Source of the DNA: Flavobacteriales bacterium CG18_big_fil_WC_8_21_14_2_50_32_9
Lineage (GTDB): Bacteria > Bacteroidota > Bacteroidia > Flavobacteriales_E > Vicingaceae
Reading direction: 5' to 3'
DNA: 8,906 bases
NCBI GenBank assembly: GCA_002770955.1
Contig: PCUH01000264.1
Location: 216 to 9,121 of the forward strand
In this document: positions 7,193 through 8,906 of the stretch, in pieces
Layout: every line of letters begins with the position of its first letter
Numbering within the stretch: position 1 is the first letter of the stretch
Position numbers and translations under genes: made by a program
The notes under the pieces: model-generated
The model's database searches: none
What the model was told of the DNA's origin: nothing
Seen by the model: the letters and a program-made list of their open reading frames with translations, nothing else

Positions 7193-7274
7193 ACTAAGCA
7201 CTTTAATTCGTTGCTAATACAATTCAACATCCCGACTTCCAAATGATAGTAAGTCGGGATTTTTTTATATATTT
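7193..7274 (+). repeat. Left copy of the direct repeat flanking higBA
   Basis: Bases 7234-7274 are identical over 41 bp to 8205-8245. Upstream, ACTAAGC-CTTT-TGCTAA is also shared with the right copy, with one substitution and a 7-nt length difference, so the repeat probably began near 7193 and has diverged on its left side. The exact part contains the 3' arm and T-run of a terminator hairpin. It lies in the 333-bp gap between the beta-barrel gene and higB, where I see no coding sequence. Confidence 0.8.
7229..7267 (+). terminator. Orphan rho-independent terminator upstream of higB
   Basis: ATCCCGACTT (7229-7238) pairs perfectly with AAGTCGGGAT (7251-7260) over 10 bp, with a 12-nt loop and a run of seven T. 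It is oriented to stop plus-strand transcription, but no plus-strand gene ends nearby: the closest ends at 6394, with an opposite-strand gene in between. It may insulate higBA from read-through or be left from a lost upstream gene. Confidence 0.8.
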
Positions 7275-7333
7275 TAATAAAAATACGCATGATAAATCAT
7301 TCCTTTTAAATAAAATTATTTCTTGCTAAAAAA

Positions 7334-7346
7334 TACCATATTGGTA
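7334..7346. promoter_or_regulatory. Putative HigA operator
   Basis: TACCA (7334-7338) and TGGTA (7342-7346) are inverted around a 3-bp centre, ending 9 bp before the -7 element of higBA. HigA antitoxins typically repress their own promoter by binding short palindromes there, so position and symmetry suit an autoregulatory site. The arms are short, so this remains a candidate. Confidence 0.4.
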
Positions 7347-7355
7347 ACTTTTTCA

Positions 7356-7363
7356 TATCTTTG
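7356..7363 (+). promoter_or_regulatory. Candidate -7 element of higBA
   Basis: TATCTTTG matches TAnnTTTG exactly, 19 bp before the higB ATG at 7383. The TTG triplets upstream (7323, 7342 within TTGG) are not at standard -33 spacing. Confidence 0.55.
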
Positions 7364-7382
7364 TCGTAAAATTTAACCGTTA

Positions 7383-7676
7383 ATGAGAGTTTTTGCAAAA
7401 AAGATATTGCGTGAATTTTGGGAAAAACACAATGATGCTGAACAACAACTTAAAACTTGGTATAAAGAAGTATCCAAAGCAAATTGGACAAACCCAACAG
7501 ATATTAAATCTGAATATACAAAAGCAAGTATTTTAAAAAGCGGTAGAGTTGTATTTAACATCTGCGGTAATAAGTACAGACTCATTGTTGAAATTAACTA
7601 CGAAAGACAATGGGCTTTTATCAGGTTCATTGGATCTCATAATCAATATGATAAAATTGATGCAGAAAAAATTTAG
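7383..7676 (+). CDS. higB: HigB-family mRNA interferase toxin
   Basis: HigB is the toxin of a type II toxin-antitoxin pair, a RelE-like ribosome-dependent endonuclease that cleaves mRNA being translated. The 97-residue protein matches the HigB_toxin family and resembles the E. coli K-12 HigB type. It starts MRVFAKKILREFWEKH, has a central tract with aromatic residues, then VVFNICGNKYRLIVEINYERQWAFIRFIGSHNQYDKID, where NxCGNKYR (59-66), the beta-strands and H86/Y89/D90 are the family hallmarks. It is intact. The ATG at 7383 follows a -7 element directly. The toxin gene comes first, as usual for higBA. The gap to higA is unusually long (111 bp), so co-expression through translational coupling is unlikely. 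Confidence 0.92.
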   Translation: MRVFAKKILREFWEKHNDAEQQLKTWYKEVSKANWTNPTDIKSEYTKASILKSGRVVFNICGNKYRLIVEINYERQWAFIRFIGSHNQYDKIDAEKI

Positions 7677-7787
7677 AAATTATAAAATAAGCCATGAGCA
7701 AAACGCTCATCAATAACAGTGAACATTTTGAATAGCGATTCCTCCCGATAACTATCGAGAGACCCATCTAAAAAAAATAAAAAAAAT
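7677..7787 (+). other. Hairpin-bearing spacer between higB and higA
   Basis: The 111-bp gap has no coding potential: the frame leading into higA is closed by a stop at 7749 with no earlier usable start. It contains two hairpins. One is ATGAGC (7694-7699) and GCTCAT (7705-7710) with a 5-nt loop. The other is CTC-C-CGATA (7742-7750) against TATCG-A-GAG (7753-7761) around AC, with one mismatch. The second looks like a worn copy of a palindrome CCCGATA-AC-TATCGGG that I associate with intergenic regions of this phylum. An A-rich tract runs up to the higA ATG. Confidence 0.6.
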
Positions 7788-8144
7788 ATGAAAATAAAAG
7801 TTATTAAAACAGAAGAAGATTACAATCAAGCCTTAAATAGATTTGAAAAAATTTTTCACGCTCCCGTTAACACAAAAGATGGAGACGAAGCGGAGCTATT
7901 ATCTTTATTAATAGAGAAATATGAGGAAGAACATTATCCAATTGAAGCACCTGACCCAATTGAAGCGATTAAGTTTAGAATGGAACAAATGGAAATGTCA
8001 AAAAAGGAATTAGCTCAAATAATAGGATACAAAAGTAGAGTGTCTGAAATTTTTAGCAAAAAAAGAAAGCTTTCTCTTAATATGATTAGAAACTTGCACG
8101 ATAAATTGAATATACCTTACGAATCTTTGATTGGGAATTATTAA
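7788..8144 (+). CDS. higA: HigA-family antitoxin with XRE-type HTH domain
   Basis: HigA neutralises HigB by direct binding and represses the operon through its helix-turn-helix. The 118 residues split into an acidic N-terminal part (EEDYNQALNRFEKIF, then DGDEAELLSLLIEKYEEEHYPIE), typical of the HigB-2/YgjM-type antitoxins, and a C-terminal Cro/C1-like HTH at about 60-114. Within the HTH, SKKELAQIIGYKSRVSEIFS (71-90) is helix 2-turn-helix 3, followed by KKRKLSLNMIRNLHDKLNIP, the usual 'G/KxRxLS' family tail. It is intact, and the ATG at 7788 gives the full N-terminal domain. Downstream lies the right copy of the flanking repeat with a T-run that can act as its terminator. Confidence 0.92.
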   Translation: MKIKVIKTEEDYNQALNRFEKIFHAPVNTKDGDEAELLSLLIEKYEEEHYPIEAPDPIEAIKFRMEQMEMSKKELAQIIGYKSRVSEIFSKKRKLSLNMIRNLHDKLNIPYESLIGNY

Positions 8145-8153
8145 AAACAGTTC

Positions 8154-8245
8154 ACTAAGCTCTTTTGCTAAATCGCCAACGCTTGAGCTTAGCGATTACA
8201 GGGGGACTTCCAAATGATAGTAAGTCGGGATTTTTTTATATATTT
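8154..8245 (+). repeat. Right copy of the direct repeat flanking higBA
   Basis: Bases 8205-8245 match 7234-7274 exactly. The left part has diverged: ACTAAGC-CTTT-TGCTAA is still recognisable from 8154, but the ATCCC part of the hairpin arm has become AGGGG. Only a 5-bp stem (GACTT 8205-8209, AAGTC 8222-8226) remains before seven T, so this is a weaker terminator than the left copy. The left half instead carries its own inverted repeat, CTAAGCTC (8155-8162) against GAGCTTAG (8185-8192), and AATCGC (8171-8176) against GCGATT (8192-8197). Confidence 0.8.
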
Positions 8246-8326
8246 GGGGTATAATGTAGGATAGATTTTTGAGTTCTACCATGTATAATAAATATATAAG
8301 TTGCCACACATTATAAAAAGTATATA

Positions 8327-8906
8327 ATGAAACAAAATTTGATGACATTTTTATTAATATTTGTAATGACGACAAATGCTTTTTCCCAGACAATTGAGGA
8401 ATTGTATTCACAGCGGAATTATAAAAAACTTATTGAATATTCAAACTCAGAAACATTAACAAAAGAGGAATGCTATTACATTGGTTATGCATATTTTCAA
8501 TTGGAGGATGACAAAAATGCGATAAAAATGTATGACTTGGCAATAAATATGGGGTTAGACGATGATAACATATATTTGTATAAAGGACTTTCATTACGTT
8601 ATGATAAACAGTATAACAAAGCAATTGAGAACTTCCGAATTGCCGTACAAAAAAATCCAAAAAGACAAAAAAATTATACTGAATTGGCTAATTCCTTTTA
8701 TTTAACAAACCAGTATGATTCTGCTTTGCTTTATTTTTATAAAGCTAGGGAGCAAGAATTTGAACTTGGCGACCCTTATTTTAAGATACCAAATATATAT
8801 CACATTCAAGAAAATTTTGAAAAGGCATTAGAAGAATACCAAATAAGTGCTTCCTTAATTGATAAAAAAGACCCAACTTATATAGACTTGCTTAAAAATA
8901 TTGGAT
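8327..8906 (+). CDS. Secreted TPR-repeat protein, 3'-truncated by window edge
   Basis: The first 193 residues of an open frame that continues past the window. Residues 1 to about 20 form a signal peptide (MKQN, then the hydrophobic LMTFLLIFVMTTNAFS before Gln), so the product is exported to the periplasm or surface. After it come about four tetratricopeptide repeats: around 46-77 (YYIGYAYFQLEDDKNAIKMY), 82-112 (YLYKGLSLRYDKQYNKAIENF), 115-145 (ELANSFYLTNQYDSALLYF) and 150-180 (IPNIYHIQENFEKALEEY). TPRs are protein-interaction scaffolds; nothing visible assigns a partner. The C-terminus could add another domain. The ATG at 8327 is chosen because it gives the basic start of the signal peptide; Met6 is the alternative. 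A TATATTTG (8239-8246) fits the -7 consensus but lies 80 bp upstream and at the edge of the repeat. Confidence 0.8.
   Translation, partial: MKQNLMTFLLIFVMTTNAFSQTIEELYSQRNYKKLIEYSNSETLTKEECYYIGYAYFQLEDDKNAIKMYDLAINMGLDDDNIYLYKGLSLRYDKQYNKAIENFRIAVQKNPKRQKNYTELANSFYLTNQYDSALLYFYKAREQEFELGDPYFKIPNIYHIQENFEKALEEYQISASLIDKKDPTYIDLLKNIG

Noticed and set aside
7383..7585. Minus-strand open frame inside higB
   Set aside because: It overlaps the well-supported HigB frame and has no recognisable domain.
8150..8330. Possible integron attC-like sites near higA and the TPR gene
   Set aside because: The structured repeat suggests a gene-cassette array, but the attC core consensus RYYYAAC/GTTRRRY is not present in the right arrangement and no integrase is in view.
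8196..8660. Minus-strand open frames across the repeat and the TPR gene
   Set aside because: They run across the terminator repeat and the TPR coding frame, and their translations show no family pattern.

Overview
The window is AT-rich and looks like chromosomal DNA from a member of the Bacteroidota, most likely a flavobacterium-like organism. The evidence is the gene content (a DUF4783-type secreted protein directly upstream of nadC, and a Bacteroidota-style Cys/Met PLP enzyme), secreted proteins whose signal peptides end in Ser-Gln, start sites without clear Shine-Dalgarno sequences, and several matches to the Bacteroidota -7 promoter element TAnnTTTG.

Layout. Positions 162-2774 (+) encode the disaggregase ClpB. 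It converges on a minus-strand pair, nadC (2809-3669) and a small secreted DUF4783-like protein (3711-4097); the two transcription units share one bidirectional terminator. A 203-bp divergent promoter region with a long bulged inverted repeat separates this pair from rlmH (4301-4771, +), a 23S rRNA methyltransferase. A 420-bp gene-free stretch with further inverted repeats follows, then a PLP-dependent Cys/Met-metabolism enzyme of the methionine gamma-lyase/cystathionine synthase superfamily (5192-6394, +), convergent with a small outer-membrane beta-barrel protein (6513-7049, -). The right end is accessory in character: a higB-higA type II toxin-antitoxin module (7383-8144, +), then the start of a secreted TPR protein (8327 to the window edge, +).

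How the parts fit. The left two thirds is housekeeping: protein disaggregation, de novo NAD synthesis, ribosome modification and sulfur amino-acid metabolism. The toxin-antitoxin block appears to have been added later. It lies between two copies of a 41-bp exact direct repeat (7234-7274 and 8205-8245) that carries a terminator hairpin. Weaker similarity extends upstream of both copies, so higBA may be a discrete cassette. The two toxin-antitoxin genes are also separated by a 111-bp gap with two hairpins, which is unusually wide for such a pair.

I found no rRNA, tRNA, CRISPR array, complete insertion sequence or recognisable riboswitch. No complete new multi-gene system is evident. The most unusual material is non-coding: the repeat-bounded higBA block, three hairpins with related ATACC/GGTAT ends around rlmH, and a heptamer repeat that overruns the start of nadC.
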